A DNA stretch of 64,000 bases, taken from NCBI GenBank assembly GCA_025602915.1, contig JAHLJZ010000025.1, forward strand, positions 186,001-250,000, in the 5' to 3' direction. The notes under the pieces are model-generated. The model had not been told where the DNA came from. It saw only the letters and a program-made list of their open reading frames with translations, and searched no databases. The first letter of the stretch is position 1. Each line of letters begins with the position of its first letter. Both the position numbers and the translations under genes were made by a program. The stretch comes from Paraphysoderma sedebokerense (taxonomy: Eukaryota; Blastocladiomycota; Physodermatomycetes; Physodermatales; Physodermataceae). Positions 50,101 through 61,557 of the stretch are shown here, piece after piece.

Positions 50101-52844
50101 CATTCGTAAAAAATTTCTTTTTGTTTCGTTGCTTCGCTTAAGGGGACGTCTCGTTTGCCGCCTGTTATCCAGGATATATCTTGAATCTAACAAAGTCTTT
50201 TGTCAGAGAAAGGTTTGTTTGGAGATATGAGCGTGAACTGTACCTTCAATCCCTGCACTGTTTCATGCAATGATATCGACTCGTACTTCCTAAGTCGTAA
50301 ATAACGAAATACGTCTGATTGAGAGATGACAAGTAGTATTAGCTTAATTCAGAAGCGAAGTTGCCATTGAAATGGATAGAAACTTTTCATAAAATTATCA
50401 AAATTTTTCTTAGTGCCCCACATGGATGATGGTACCACATTGACTACGGACGAATACACAAATCGGTAGACCTGTAAAAATAGAGATGCAATATTAAAAA
50501 GTGGTGCTCCGGTCTGCGAATTTAAATAAAACCCACCTGATAATAGCTGGAATGGCAAGTAATTGGAAAGGTGCGATCTTTCTTCTTCGGTTTCGGTGGC
50601 TTCGAAATTTGTATACCCGTTAAATTGCCCGTGACAGACATACCCTCCTTTTGAATAATGTTCGGGGACCGCGCTTGCATACCGGATTGATTTGGCTCGG
50701 GTTGGTGCAACTGTGGCGATGTGTGATCACTGATAATATTTGACTTCATGCCGCCCAAAAATGCAAGGGTGAAAATTACTGGAATATTCAGTCCGGCGAA
50801 ATGAATATGGTAAATTACCTGCAATGGACAATTCCGACCGATAAGTGATTTGTAGTTTAACTTGCGATGTTCCTGAACCATCAATCGGATGCTCGTTACT
50901 ATGTTTTTCAATCTCCACGGAAGCTTGAGGTATCCCCCCTGTAATCACTTGTTAGTTCTTGAACATAAGTAGAATTTAAATTCAGGCACTACCATTAATT
51001 GATCTGCGGGAAAGAAATATTCAGCCCCATGTGAGTTCGAAAGGGTGCCATTGAGCACAGAATCAAAAATATTCGGTAGTCCGAATTGTTTTGGGAATAT
51101 ATGGGCAACAATTCTGATAATATCTTGGTCAGAGGGATTGAGACGTCGTGCATTGAGCACCGCTATCAAGGCAAAACACATTCATCAGTGTTGATAGAAA
51201 CGCTGTGGGACATATCTAGAAAATGGAAATTCCATACATCGGGCTGGAAGGCCATTGATAAGCCCTCCTGATTTCGGATTTTTTTGAGCATCTCCATATA
51301 AGGTACGACGACGATGAAATAATATCAAGGACAACGGGAAGGCTTTAGTCCGCTGTGATACTTTTCTCAGCGCAACTGATGGATTAACAGCACGCATCGA
51401 TGCTGCATTTTCGGAGTTGCGGTCATCACATTTGGCATCTTCACCCGTTTTCACTCGTTTTACCGAAGAGAATTCATGAAAGATTTCTTGCTTTCGTTTA
51501 CAACCAGTTGGATGAATAACATCAGTGGAAGTTTTCATACGCTTTGATTGCATATCTACATCATCCGACATGTCTCGCTGGCGTTTCCGCCCTTGTACGC
51601 AGAGAGTTACAGCCTGAATTGATTCTTGCCATTCTGCTTCCGTTGTGGCTTGAACTGTCGTCTTCTTCCTCCTGCCTGGTCGCGTTCTCTTTGATTTGCG
51701 CTTTCGGGCACGAGCTGACGTCGTCTGATCAACCTCACTATGTGGATCTGTCGTTCCACCTGGGCTTCCTGACATATCATCGATATTCTTAACCTTGTTA
51801 CTGACGATTTCTTTCCGTCTCCTCCACAAGGATTTTGGGACCACATTCCGAATGATAGTTTTGCTAGTAGTTGGTGGCCCTGAGAGTGTAGGGTTCAATT
51901 CATTGTTCGACGATATTATGCAACAAATATGCGTACCGCAAAGTTGAAAGCTGCAACCATTCGGTAGTGCCACAAACATTGACGTCTTCGACAATAGATA
52001 CTCCATCATTTCATCCCCAATTCTAGAAGTTTGAGATTTTAATCCCTGTCAACAACTGTCTTTCGTATGGCAATAGCGAGAATCACTAGCCTTGAATGCA
52101 AAATTTCCCAATTGGCACTGCGTAAATAGTTAACCAACGTGTTCGGGAAATAATTCTCAAATTCGGCTGCTCCCGGCCTGGTGGATTTCGATTTAGACTG
52201 GATTAAACCCATAATTGTTACTTGACGTCCAATAGATGCACCACATAACCACATTAAGGAATTCCTACCCGTCGATAACCGAATGACAGCAAATTTTTGC
52301 CCAGAAATTGCGGATTCACAAATTTTGAGATGACTCTATTTACGATCTAAAAAAATAGATAATATAATTTGGTCAGAGGCCGTCCACAATCACACACAAC
52401 CCTGCCGTCATCACTTACTTCGCTTTGGCTCGAAGTATTCCCAACGCTCACTTGACTGGACAGCAAATTTACATCCAACTGAGAACCCTGAGCTTCTTTT
52501 CTAATAGTCAGAGGAATAAGTGGAATATCCCATTCATAAATGACCACAAACAATTTCTGTATAAATGACTTGTAGTCGGCTGAATCAGAATGTCGGACTA
52601 TGAAATGTCGCGGAGGAATAGATGGCAACGCTGGGATCCTAGATACTAGTATGGACAAAAGACTTTGCGCTGATGGACATACTGCCTGCAGCAGAATAGG
52701 AGGCCTCGGGTATCCCTCCTCACTCATATCCCTAACGACTTCAATGAGGTAGTCGAAGAGTGGGTCTCGCGCCAACCGGTGTTCAACTCGGCACGATCTT
52801 TTTAGTGATTCAAATTCGTACATAAGAGAGCTTTCTGCACACAT
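47147..52844 (-). CDS. TERT: Telomerase reverse transcriptase (TERT)
   Basis: Catalytic telomerase subunit. From the ATG at 52844: TEN region with NLLSFGYRR; QFP/CP region FPNTLVNYLRSANWEILHSR, IGDEMMEYLLSKTSMFVALP and NGCSFQLCG; a very basic linker (RKRKSKRTRPGRRKK, about 51700) that may be an NLS; RNA-binding-domain text IVAHIFPKQFGLPNIF; T motif FVYSSVVNVVPSSMWGTKKN (about 50400); motifs 1/2 VRLLPKESGLRLIINLSK (49690-49745); motif A FVKMDVKSCFDSI (49090-49130); motif B GIAQGSVISCLLC (about 48540-48575); motif C FVDDF (about 48330); motif D GCLINHDKTIANF; motif E WCGLLIDTTSLEV. The C-terminal extension includes SEHIVMLNIYQMF and ends DVMKMILY-stop at 47147. Catalytic aspartates are present. 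About 15 introns, one with a GC donor (52023-52090). Confidence 0.95.
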
Positions 52845-52847
52845 ATG
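52842..52847. other. CATATG: abutting divergent start codons
   Basis: The palindrome supplies the minus-strand ATG of TERT (52844-52842) and the plus-strand ATG of the SAC3-domain gene (52845-52847) with no base between them. On the plus strand an in-frame TGA at 52806-52808 precedes the ATG; on the minus strand the frame stays open upstream but I find no earlier in-frame ATG. Each leader must therefore overlap the other gene's first exon, unless a real start lies downstream. Confidence 0.7.
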
Positions 52848-54712
52848 TCCGATAACAGGACATATCGTGGGAGAGGCGGCTATTCCAGAGGAAGAGGTTC
52901 TTCCCGACCATTTGAACCCAGGGATCGTAATCGTCTTAATGAAAATAATAGGCCAAGCGACAGGTATTTCATATATGATTTAACAACAACTGTATCATAC
53001 TAACTATTGTTGGTATTGATATACAACAAAGTGATAATTGGGGGGGATCTAGTAATTCTCGACCCGGAAATACTCCAGGGCTACATTCAGCACCACCAAG
53101 TGGAATAGGTCAACCTCGCCCTCAATATTATCCACCCAACCGAGGCCATCACGATTCCCATTCTCGTCCGTCGATTAACGAAGGTCGATTCCAATATCGC
53201 TCAACGAATGGTCCATCCCGAGCACGGCCTCCGCATTATGCCAATAGTAGACCGCATTCCTCGCAGAGGGATTTGAATGACCGAATTCGGCCGTCCCAAT
53301 CGGAGATTGACCAGCGGAGAAGTCGATTTTCTAATGATACATTACCTGTATCTCAACAATTTACTCATGTCAGTAGAGCAGATAATGCCGAAAACAGGTT
53401 TGTTTAGAGCCAAGCTTCAAAGGCCGATCGAAATTATTAACCATGAAGCCAGCCTAGTTGAACGAAAAAATCAGCGTACACTGTATGAACACATCAAGCA
53501 ACAAGTATGTCCATTGAAGTATTAAACTGGTAGACCTCTGATTTTGTCTCATCTCATTTTTCATTAGATACAGAAGGTCGGTTCGTCCACCCAGAGCATC
53601 GAAGCGTATAATCCCATCATTCGCGACTTTCGTAAGTTTTTAACGTCGTTTCAGCGATGATATCCAATCATTTTATATATCTTCTTGACTGATTATGATA
53701 TCAGGGAAACTACGGGAAGGCGTCTATGCTTCTCGATTGTTTGACGATTTCGCTGTTGAAGGTACCTCTTCATACTCCTACTAGCGACAGAAAGAACAAT
53801 ACGAATGACAACTTCCCATTTCTCTTTAGTATACGAAAAATCAATTGAAATGAGTTTACTTGGACAAAATTTTGCGGAACTTATAAAAGCAACAACCGGG
53901 TTGTTGGATGAAGTTTATCCTCATCTGGAGAAATCGATTGATGTAAGTCATCTTTCCACGGTATTTTTGACGGAATATGCATTTCAGTCTGATTTTGGAA
54001 TAAATTTTGCCATCTATTGTAACAAAATTTTTCGATCAAATTACAGAAACCTCCACGTAATCTTGCCGAGACCACCAAGTACCATCTTTTATACCATATC
54101 TGCTACATCAACTCTCCCTCAGGTCGTTCGACTTCCCTTCGACTTTACACATCTCTCCCGAATCATTTGCAAAAGAGCTCACATGTGGATTTTGCCATGA
54201 AAATTCTGATGTGTGTGGTACGAAGGGATTACGTCAAATTTTTGAAATTCTACACAAGTGCTCGAAAATTGGACAGGATATTCTTGGATGTACGCGCATT
54301 CGGTTTTTTTATATCTCATTGTATTTGCTGAGCATTAGTTGCTGATATTTTGCATTACCTGCAGGCCATTCTCCCATCGTTTCGGGACCAGACGTTCAAA
54401 ATATTACGAAAAGCGTATTATCAAATCCCGTTAAAATTTCTTCATCAGACATTATTCTTCAATATATCATGCAATGCAAACTCAGAACCTGTGCGCAACC
54501 AGCAGCAAAAAGAGCAAGGCGAGAAGGCATCATCGGTATCGAAACCTCAAGTAACGGAAGGGGATAATACTGTGAGCGCGCAAGAGGAGGAAAGCGGGAG
54601 TGAGAAAGAGAATGTGTATGATGAAGTGTTATCTTACTTAGATGATCAAGGGTTAAATGTCAATGAATGTGTGAAGAATGGAGTTGTGTATTTCAAAGCG
54701 ATACGGAAATAA
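52845..54712 (+). CDS. SAC3/GANP/THP3-domain protein
   Basis: Member of the family coupling mRNA export, transcription or centrosome duplication (Sac3, THP3/LENG8, SAC3D1 types). The N terminus MSDNRTYRGRGGYSRGRGSS is RGG-rich and RNA-binding-like, followed by a disordered Pro/Ser/Arg region. The SAC3 domain starts QRRSRFSNDTLPVSQQFTHV...RPIEIINHEASLVERKNQ. It continues IIRDFRKLREGVYASRLFDD and VEVYEKSIEMSLLGQNFAEL, then VVRRDYVKFLKFYTSARKLD and ILRKAYYQIPLKFLHQTLFF. After an acidic insert it closes VLSYLDDQGLNVNECVKNGV and ends FKAIRK-stop. Joining SRADNAEN to RPIEII needs removal of 25 nt (53398-53422, GT...AG). About six introns. The subtype is unsettled; SAC3D1-like is my preference. Confidence 0.85.
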
Positions 54713-54922
54713 ATCATTTGTCAAAGTAGGTCAAAGTTCTGGGTTGCACTGCCAGAAGCCACTCAGGCAACGGCTGTATTTAGATTTCAAAGTTCAAACA
54801 TTATCTAGCATTGGTTGGGCAAGAAGAAATTTAACAAAAAACGGGGGATATTATTAAAGGGATAGTTCTATAATATCAACAACTACGGAATCAGTTATTT
54901 TTTTTTATTCTACACTAATCAA

Positions 54923-56011
54923 TTAAAACCTTGTATTGGCAAAATAACCAGCCACCAATCCCACTACAACACCACCAACTGCGGATAACACTGACGGATT
55001 AAATAAGTCAACTGAGCCGAGAGTGCTAGGACGCGGGCTAAGACCAGCAGCGTTTACTCGGGATGTGGGTATATCATAACCATCCTTGACGTAGTATTGT
55101 GCAAACAGATCGTTTTGGATCCTGTAAAATTGGGTACAAGTTAGATGGGAAACAAGGGAAAGGCATAGAAAATAACATAATGCGTACCATAACAGTTTGT
55201 TGAACGCCAAAATAGCCTTCTTTTTCATTGAGGCGTCGAGACTACATTCGCTGATAGCGCTGATCAATATATTTTCGACATAACCCATCAAAGCGTTGAC
55301 TGTAATTAACAAGGGAACGCAATGTTAGATCAACCCTCATATAATCTTATAAAGTTTATTGTAAGGAAACTTACCATGAATATATTCAACATTGATTCTA
55401 CTTTTCTTGCCGGGGAAAGCGACGTGGATCTTGGCTACCCAGTCGAGCTGAATATTAAAAATAAGTTAGTTTAATAAGCTCATTCATTTAAAGCACGCGG
55501 CAAAAAAAAAAATTGCCAAGCGAAAAATTAAAATGAATCCGTCGACCTACATATTTGACCATCTTTTCATCGTATTCAGCCGTCACTAATTTAACTAAAT
55601 ACTTTGACAACATATCTTTCCTGAACTTGATTTGTTCACTATCTTGTTTCAATTCTTCCATGTTTCGGACAACGTTTCCTTCAAACCCTTCCATTTTGGG
55701 AAGAAAGTGAGATTTTGTTATGTCGAAAGAGAATAACTTCTTGTAGACTGTGAATAAATAAAATAAAGGATTAGCATTAACACGTAATGGATGCATAAGT
55801 AATCTCAAAGCCGCGTGATCCGCAGAACTGGAAAAACTCGAGGAATGATGACAAACCAGCATCAACGACAGTGGGTACCAAAGGAGCCAGAATAGCGGCA
55901 GATTTTTTGATTACAGCCTTGTCTTCGTCACCAAAGTCGACGAATTTAGCGACGTAGGTGAACCTGTAGAGCAGGTCAGAGTAGAGTTGGGTTCTATCGA
56001 TGCGTTCCATT
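54923..56011 (-). CDS. Tail-anchored protoglobin (globin-sensor domain)
   Basis: Single-domain heme protein of the protoglobin family; function in fungi unknown (gas or redox sensing suspected). The ATG at 56011 gives MERIDRTQLYSDLLYRFTYV. It continues FVDFGDEDKAVIKKSAAILA, PLVPTVVDAVYKKLFSFDIT, SKYLVKLVTAEYDEKMVKYL and DWVAKIHVAFPGKKS with the probable proximal His, then INVEYIHVNALMGYVENILI. It ends with a Ser/Pro linker and a C-terminal hydrophobic segment VLSAVGGVVVGLVAGYFANT-RF, which looks like a tail anchor. About five introns. An open stretch upstream of this ATG follows a good acceptor at about 56082, so a longer N terminus or a leader intron is possible. Confidence 0.9.
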
Positions 56012-56844
56012 TTATTGAATTCTTGATGGGTAGGTAAAGCGAAGGTGGAAGACTGTTGTAGGGATTTGTTTCTTGTTTCCTGAATAGAAATGTTTGTTGA
56101 GAAAAAAAAATCCAGGGAAATGGGTATTTTTATATGGTACAGGAACGCACCAATATTGACCTTGCGTGACACATCTATGACGCAACATTAGGCGTTCTGA
56201 TCGATGAACTCGCGCGGGCCGGAATGAGTGGCGGAACAACCTCCACAATCTGGGTCATTGTTCAACCTCACACCGAAGGGTCCGAAACCAGTAACATAAT
56301 TGTTCGTTAGCAGAAAAAAATGCGGATGAATGAATTTATGTCACCGATGATGCCAAAATATTCCTGCTTCTTTTCTCCTATTATCCGTAGTAGAAAGTTA
56401 GGACTGATCAAATTGCATGGTATTCGAATTCGATCCTTTTCCCTGGTACAAGGAGAGGAGGGGTTGGGGTCGCCAAGGTTGCACAGTTCGATTTCCTTAG
56501 AGCAGCTCATTCAGGTCAAGAGTATCATACTCTTTGAATGATTAGAACAGTTGATGGGATGTTGAGCCTGTGTAAATATTGAAATCTGATCACCACCGAG
56601 GAAGGAAAAATGAATCTTGGGAATGGTGAATGGCAATTAAAGTTGAATATAAAGCGAAAAAACAATATAAAGAGACATGAAAAATTTCCAATTCAGATTT
56701 CTATTTGAGTGCTACTAAGTTGCAATTTATCAATCAATTTTCAACAAAGCACGCATCTAAGTTGCGAGAGGTGAAATTCACCTCGTCCACAAAGTCTCTT
56801 CATATCTACCTGGCACTATTTATATCTTTGTCATTCATTCCAGG
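56012..56844. other. Divergent intergenic region, protoglobin and PEX2
   Basis: About 830 bases holding both promoters. A TTCCAG acceptor immediately precedes the PEX2 ATG, so part is probably a leader intron. Short open frames (for example 56320-56541 plus) have no family resemblance. Confidence 0.5.
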
Positions 56845-58296
56845 ATGGCCACTAGACATCGAACCCCTCCATTCAGGATAATAAGAGTTAGTCAGCTGGA
56901 CGCTGAGCTTCTGGATTCCGAGTTACTGGTTCTTTTGAAAGATCAGCTCCATGATATGTTGAGTTTGTTCTCGGTAAACAGATCTTGTCATGCTCATATA
57001 ACATACAACGACTTTCTTTTATGTCGCTTCTAATTACAATATCCTTGTACTATTCCTCATTGAACTCCATGTCATGGACATTTTCAATTACATATATTAC
57101 AGCCATCGATTAAGCAATCATTTGACCCCGAATTCACCCTCCTTCTTCAAGTCATTCTATATTCCCTTTCAATCTTCCCCAACAACACTTCTTATGGCCT
57201 CTCATTACAAAATCTGAAGTATCGTGATGAAAGGGCGCACGGTCATCCGTTCGAGTATGGTCGTTTATTGGATTCCATTGAGAACCTGCCGAATAATGGA
57301 GTTGTCCCAGAACGAGCGGATATAGATGTACCGCCTAGTACGGGACAAAAGGTTCTTTGGGGAGTATTTAACGTGGGTGGAGAGTGGGCCTGGAAAAGAT
57401 TGAATGATGGAATGGTTAAGTGGGGATGGAGCGAACTGGATGAGGTCAGAGTTGTTTAGTTCGATATTGGATGAAATTCTGAAATGACACTTGTGGAGTC
57501 ATTACTGACAGATGCATGGTTAGACCGATTATCGATACAAAATATGGAAACACAGTCAGAAGATCGAAAAGTATTTCAAACTATTCAGTCTACTAAACTT
57601 TTTCGTTTTCCTGTATAATGGAAAGTACGTTGTCGTAAACAGTTTAGTTCGTACGAACTACTTGGAATTGTGGATGACTGAAGATTATGTAATGGTTTTT
57701 AAAGGTATCGATCTTTGACGGATCGAATTCTACGAATGCGACTAGTTTATTTGCAGCGAAATATGAATCGCCAGGTCAATTTTGCATTCCTTAATCGACA
57801 GCTAGTTTGGAATGCATTTACGGTGAGTTTTTTGTCATACTTTGTTATCTTCTCTTTAACATAATCTTTCCGCTTGCTCACTTTTATCAATTGACTGCCC
57901 GATATTCGCGGATTCTCTGATAATAATATCCAGGAATTCTTGCTCTTCCTCTTACCACTTTTGTCTCTACCGACCCTCCAACGACGAATTCTTCGTTTCC
58001 TCCCTTTCACATCACCTCATCGCTCGCGTTTATCAAAACTTCACCCCGAAACTTGCGCCATCTGTGTGGCAAACTCGCCCCAGTACCAATCCAATCCATC
58101 TCAATTCGTTAAACCCGGGCCGGAGAGGGACGAATTAGAAAGAAAGTTTAAATGCACGATACCGTATATCACGGACTGTAATCATTTGTATTGCTATTAC
58201 TGTGTGCGTGTTAAGATGATGAGTGATAAGGATTGGGAATGTCTGAGGTGCGGAAAGAGAGTGCAGACTGTAAAGAAACGGAAGATGGAGAAATAG
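56845..58296 (+). CDS. PEX2: Peroxisome biogenesis factor 2 (RING E3, PEX2)
   Basis: Peroxisomal membrane RING ligase that with PEX10 and PEX12 ubiquitinates the import receptor PEX5. The start gives MATRHRTPPFRIIRVSQLDA and ELLDSELLVLLKDQLHDML. After an intron comes PSIKQSFDPEFTLLLQVILY and YGLSLQNLKYRDERAHG, then TDYRYKIWKHSQKIEKYFKL and FSLLNFFVFLYNGKYRSLTD, RMRLVYLQRNMNRQVNFAFL and NRQLVWNAFTEFLLFLLPLL (membrane). The C-terminal RING reads CAICV...C...CNHLYCYYC...CLRCG. Odd: the last pair is C-L-R-C rather than C-P-x-C. Five exons join cleanly in phase. An AATAAA lies at 58365. The ATG follows a splice acceptor-like TTCCAG, so a 5' UTR intron is likely. Confidence 0.94.
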
Positions 58297-58566
58297 ACTG
58301 CCATATTGAATTTTACTTACAGGGAGTATATTGTATATGCACCCTTTATTCCCTGTTCAGGCGAAATAAATTTATCGGAATCAAGTGGTCTCTTGCTGTT
58401 CAGTGTACATAGTTGGACTCTGTAGTTGGTTCACTAGTTCACCGGTGCTTTGGTTCAGGCAGGCCAACTCCGACGGAATTGAATTTGACTCGTCTCGCTC
58501 ACACTCTCACTCCATCTATCCATATCTATCCGTCCCAATCCGTGCTTACCTTTCCCCCTCGCATCA

Positions 58567-60354
58567 ATGGCAGCGAACTTCTGGACATCAACGCATTGGT
58601 AGTCATCTTCTTCCATCCTCTCCTCGCCTTCGCTCCTTATGTTGCTGAGTCTTTGATTAACCCTTCCATCAACTTGCATGCTACAACAGCAAAAACTGGA
58701 TCCTAAATCGGAAACAACTCCTCGATTCTCAAGCCCCCGATTTAGAAATTCTATCTCTAGAAGAACTATTCAATTTCAAAATATGGCACATCAATCGTTC
58801 GTATTCCTGTTCCCGCCACTATCTAGTTCCAACTTGTTTGTTATTTTCCACGTCGCGACAATTTCGGGTTGTTTACAAAAACTAGTGTTAACAAAATTGC
58901 TTTGGATCTTTTCTTTATTGGTTTGTTTGATATCTTTTGGTTTTAAATTTGGGTTGCTGGGTGATATATAGTACTGTATAAAATTGGAAAGAGAATGCAT
59001 ATTCGGCAGCAAGTTATTTCGACGGCGTTGGTTTACTTTAAGAGATTTTACTTGCGGTAAGTTTGTCTTGTCTTGCATTCTCCGTTCTATCTTTATCTGA
59101 TGACAAAATTGTTTGGGTTAATTATATAGCACTTCATTTCGAGAATGTGACCCTACTTTGGTCCTTTGTACATGCTACTATCTTGCTTGTAAAATAGAGG
59201 AGTCGCCGCAATACGTGAAAACTATCGTGAATGAATTTAGACATGGGATGCAAGGTATATTTTTACGATGGGAACCTAAATGTCGAGAGATTGTCATCTC
59301 TTTTTGGGTTGTTGTCTAAACAGGAACTTTGGAATAGGTCATGGCGGATTCCTATATGACATTTCGGATGTCACCGAATTTGAGTTTTATTTGTTAGAAG
59401 ATTTAGAGTTTAATTTAATTATTTATCATCCTTATCGACCATTGTTACAGTACGTTATTCTTTCTATGCATGCTGTCCTCTATTGGCAGTTAAATCGACT
59501 TGATTTTTTGTTGAGATTCTCACGTTTGACACATCTTCCCGTTTTGACAGATACACCAATTCAATCAACCTGGATAAATCGATTCTTCAAACTGCTTGGT
59601 TCATCGTTAATGATTCCTATCGAACAGACGTGTGCTTGCTGTATCCGCCGTATATGATTGCTTTGGCTGCAATATACATGTCTGTCGTGTTTAATTCTAA
59701 AGTGAAAGTTGGGGAAGGTGACAAAGAGAAGGATATGAGAGAGTGGTTTTCTGAATTGAGTGTTGATGTCGAAAAGGTGTGTCATTCATTAGTTCATGGA
59801 TGATGAGATTGTTGAAATTATGTGTGTTTATTGGGTCACATCTAACCTCTTTTGTATCTTGCCATTATTTCCAGATTATTGAGATTACACAGGATCTTCT
59901 TACATTGTACTCACATTGGTCGCAATACGCCGAATCTACCATCCCTCATATTCGGGCCAAACTAAAACCGTATTATTCACCCCAAAATGCGCAACCGACG
60001 AATGCTTCAGGGCATTTACAACTTCCGCCTTCTTCTGCCGCTTCGGGGAAAACAAGTTCCCCGTCCGTTTCTGGATCAACCATAAGCAGGTCGCATGCGT
60101 CTCCGGCACTACCGCCACAAAAGTCAGTCGAGGTAGGGAAGAGTAGTCTTGGTTCCAGAGTCAGTGGTGGCGGATCTGCGAGTGTCGAGAGCAGTAGTGC
60201 GGGCGGAAGTGTGTCTGGGCAGATGGATTATAAGTCCGAAAGCGGGCATGGCGGGAGAGAACTTGAAGAAGGGGAAGAAGAGGAGGGGGAAGATACTGGT
60301 GAAGATGATGAGAGCGATGTGAGTTCAGGAGATTATCCTAGTGTCTACGAATGA
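58567..60354 (+). CDS. SSN8: Cyclin C (Mediator kinase-module cyclin)
   Basis: Partner of CDK8 in the Mediator kinase module. The start exon gives MAANFWTSTHC (the Cys codon is completed across an intron), then KNWILNRKQLLDSQAPDLE and ELFNFKIWHIN. Next is LLYKIGKRMHIRQQVISTAL with VYFKRFYLR, the cyclin-C hallmark. It continues CDPTLVLCTCYYLACKIEES and DVTEFEFYLLEDLEFNLIIY with HPYRPLLQ, then RTDVCLLYPPYMIALAAIYM and REWFSELSVDVEKIIEITQD. A long disordered Ser/Gly tail ending in an acidic Glu/Asp run (60255-60350), absent from short animal cyclin C, closes the protein at SVYE-stop. The first internal donor reads GTTCGT. About seven introns. Confidence 0.95.
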
Positions 60355-61248
60355 GATTGTGAGGTTATATTTTATCTGGGTTGTGGATTGCGAGCTGTTA
60401 TACCGTTGTACAATATTGATGGTTGAGGTTGTAGAAAACCGAATCATGGTGTATAAAATATGTATTATATTTGTAAATGTAGGTGAAACCTCACTCATTG
60501 TGAATAGAATAGATTATTATTATGTTTAATATCATGTGGATAAAGTCATGCGCACTGCGCAGTATTTCATGTGTGGTGAGTGGCCACTGAGTGACCTAGC
60601 TGAACTATTGTTACATGACGATCCTGAGGTGCACCGATTAACAAAGGGGACACTGTTGTGTGCGGCTGTGCGCCGCTGTTTTGATGCCAGGATCAGGCGG
60701 AGCAGCGAGGTGAATTCATGTTTGTATTATGCAGGTGGATAAGATTATCTGATGCCCGTTGTCATGATCAGAGGATAATTAAGAGAAAATAAGAGGGTTA
60801 TCGTGCGCCTGGAGATTTGTTGATTGTTGGTGGTATGTAGATCCATTTAGATGAAAAGTAGAGAGGACGGAGATAAACAGCCAAATGCGAGGTCGGAGTT
60901 TGAACTTTTCACGGAGGCGTGGAGGGAGTCGTTACCTCGCGGGGTTGCTCAGCGACTGCGGCCGCAGGACAGTCAATTTAGTAAGGAGGAACACTGGAGA
61001 TACCCCTATCGAAGAAAAAAGGAGTAACGGTAGGGGGTAATGGAGGGTGAGTGTTTGGTGGATTTGTTGAAGGGGTATTTATATAGTTGGGGAGGAATGC
61101 AGTGGATGTGTTTATCAATAAGAACAGGGATCGCTCATCGCTTGACGCGTTGAATTCTTTTTATTTTGCAATCGTGCGGCGAGCCAATCACGAGCGAACT
61201 AGAGATAATGCCTGGTACTGTTGGAGGTAAATTCCACTTTTTAGATGA

Positions 61249-61303
61249 GTGTGTTTATGTGTTTATGTGTTGTGTGTTTAGTAGTAGAGTAGAGTAGAGT
61301 AGA
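61249..61303. repeat. Simple tandem repeats (GTGTTTAT-like, then AGTAG pentamers)
   Basis: Two adjacent simple repeats: a GTGTTTAT/GTGTTGT stretch followed by about four copies of AGTAG/AGAGT. Low-complexity DNA in the HMG-CoA synthase upstream region with no coding frame. Confidence 0.7.
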
Positions 61304-61380
61304 TGGGGGAATAGGAGCAGACAGCAGCGGGAGTGTGATTCCAGTTTCCAGTTTATCGCGGGTGATCAGCTGCAGTGCAG

Positions 61381-61540
61381 TTCATTCCCTCTCTGCACCA
61401 CTCGCTCACATTCACATTCCCCCCATTGTCTCTGTCTGTCTGCTCGCCCTCTCCATTCCTCTCCGCTCCCTCTCTCCACCACATATATACCCACTCCTCC
61501 TCACACACTCTCTTCTCCACCTTCTCACATATCCCCCCCG
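61381..61540 (+). promoter_or_regulatory. Long pyrimidine-rich 5' leader tract
   Basis: About 160 bases dominated by C and T (CTCTCC, CTGTCTGTCTG, CCCCCC runs) ending 17 bases before the HMG-CoA synthase ATG. Such CT-rich leaders mark transcription starts of strongly expressed fungal genes. Overlapping open frames here are composition artefacts. Confidence 0.55.
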
Positions 61541-61557
61541 CCAAACTGTCGTCCGAT

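Larger units (their letters stand above)
60355..61557. promoter_or_regulatory. Intergenic/promoter region of HMG-CoA synthase
   Basis: About 1.2 kb between the cyclin C stop and the HMG-CoA synthase ATG. The first part (60536-60742) has a 68-codon frame of unconvincing composition. The rest has purine-rich blocks, a short tandem repeat (61249-61303) and a pyrimidine-rich tract directly before the gene. I could not identify a convincing sterol-regulatory element by eye. No gene supported. Confidence 0.5.

Noticed and set aside
47147-52844. Reverse transcriptase motifs as a possible retroelement
   Set aside because: T motif, QFP and TEN-like regions, conserved C-terminal extension and many introns identify host telomerase; no integrase, RNase H, repeats or target duplications were seen.
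60536-60742. Short ORF of 68 codons after cyclin C
   Set aside because: No start context, homology or splice signals; composition does not resemble the neighbouring genes.
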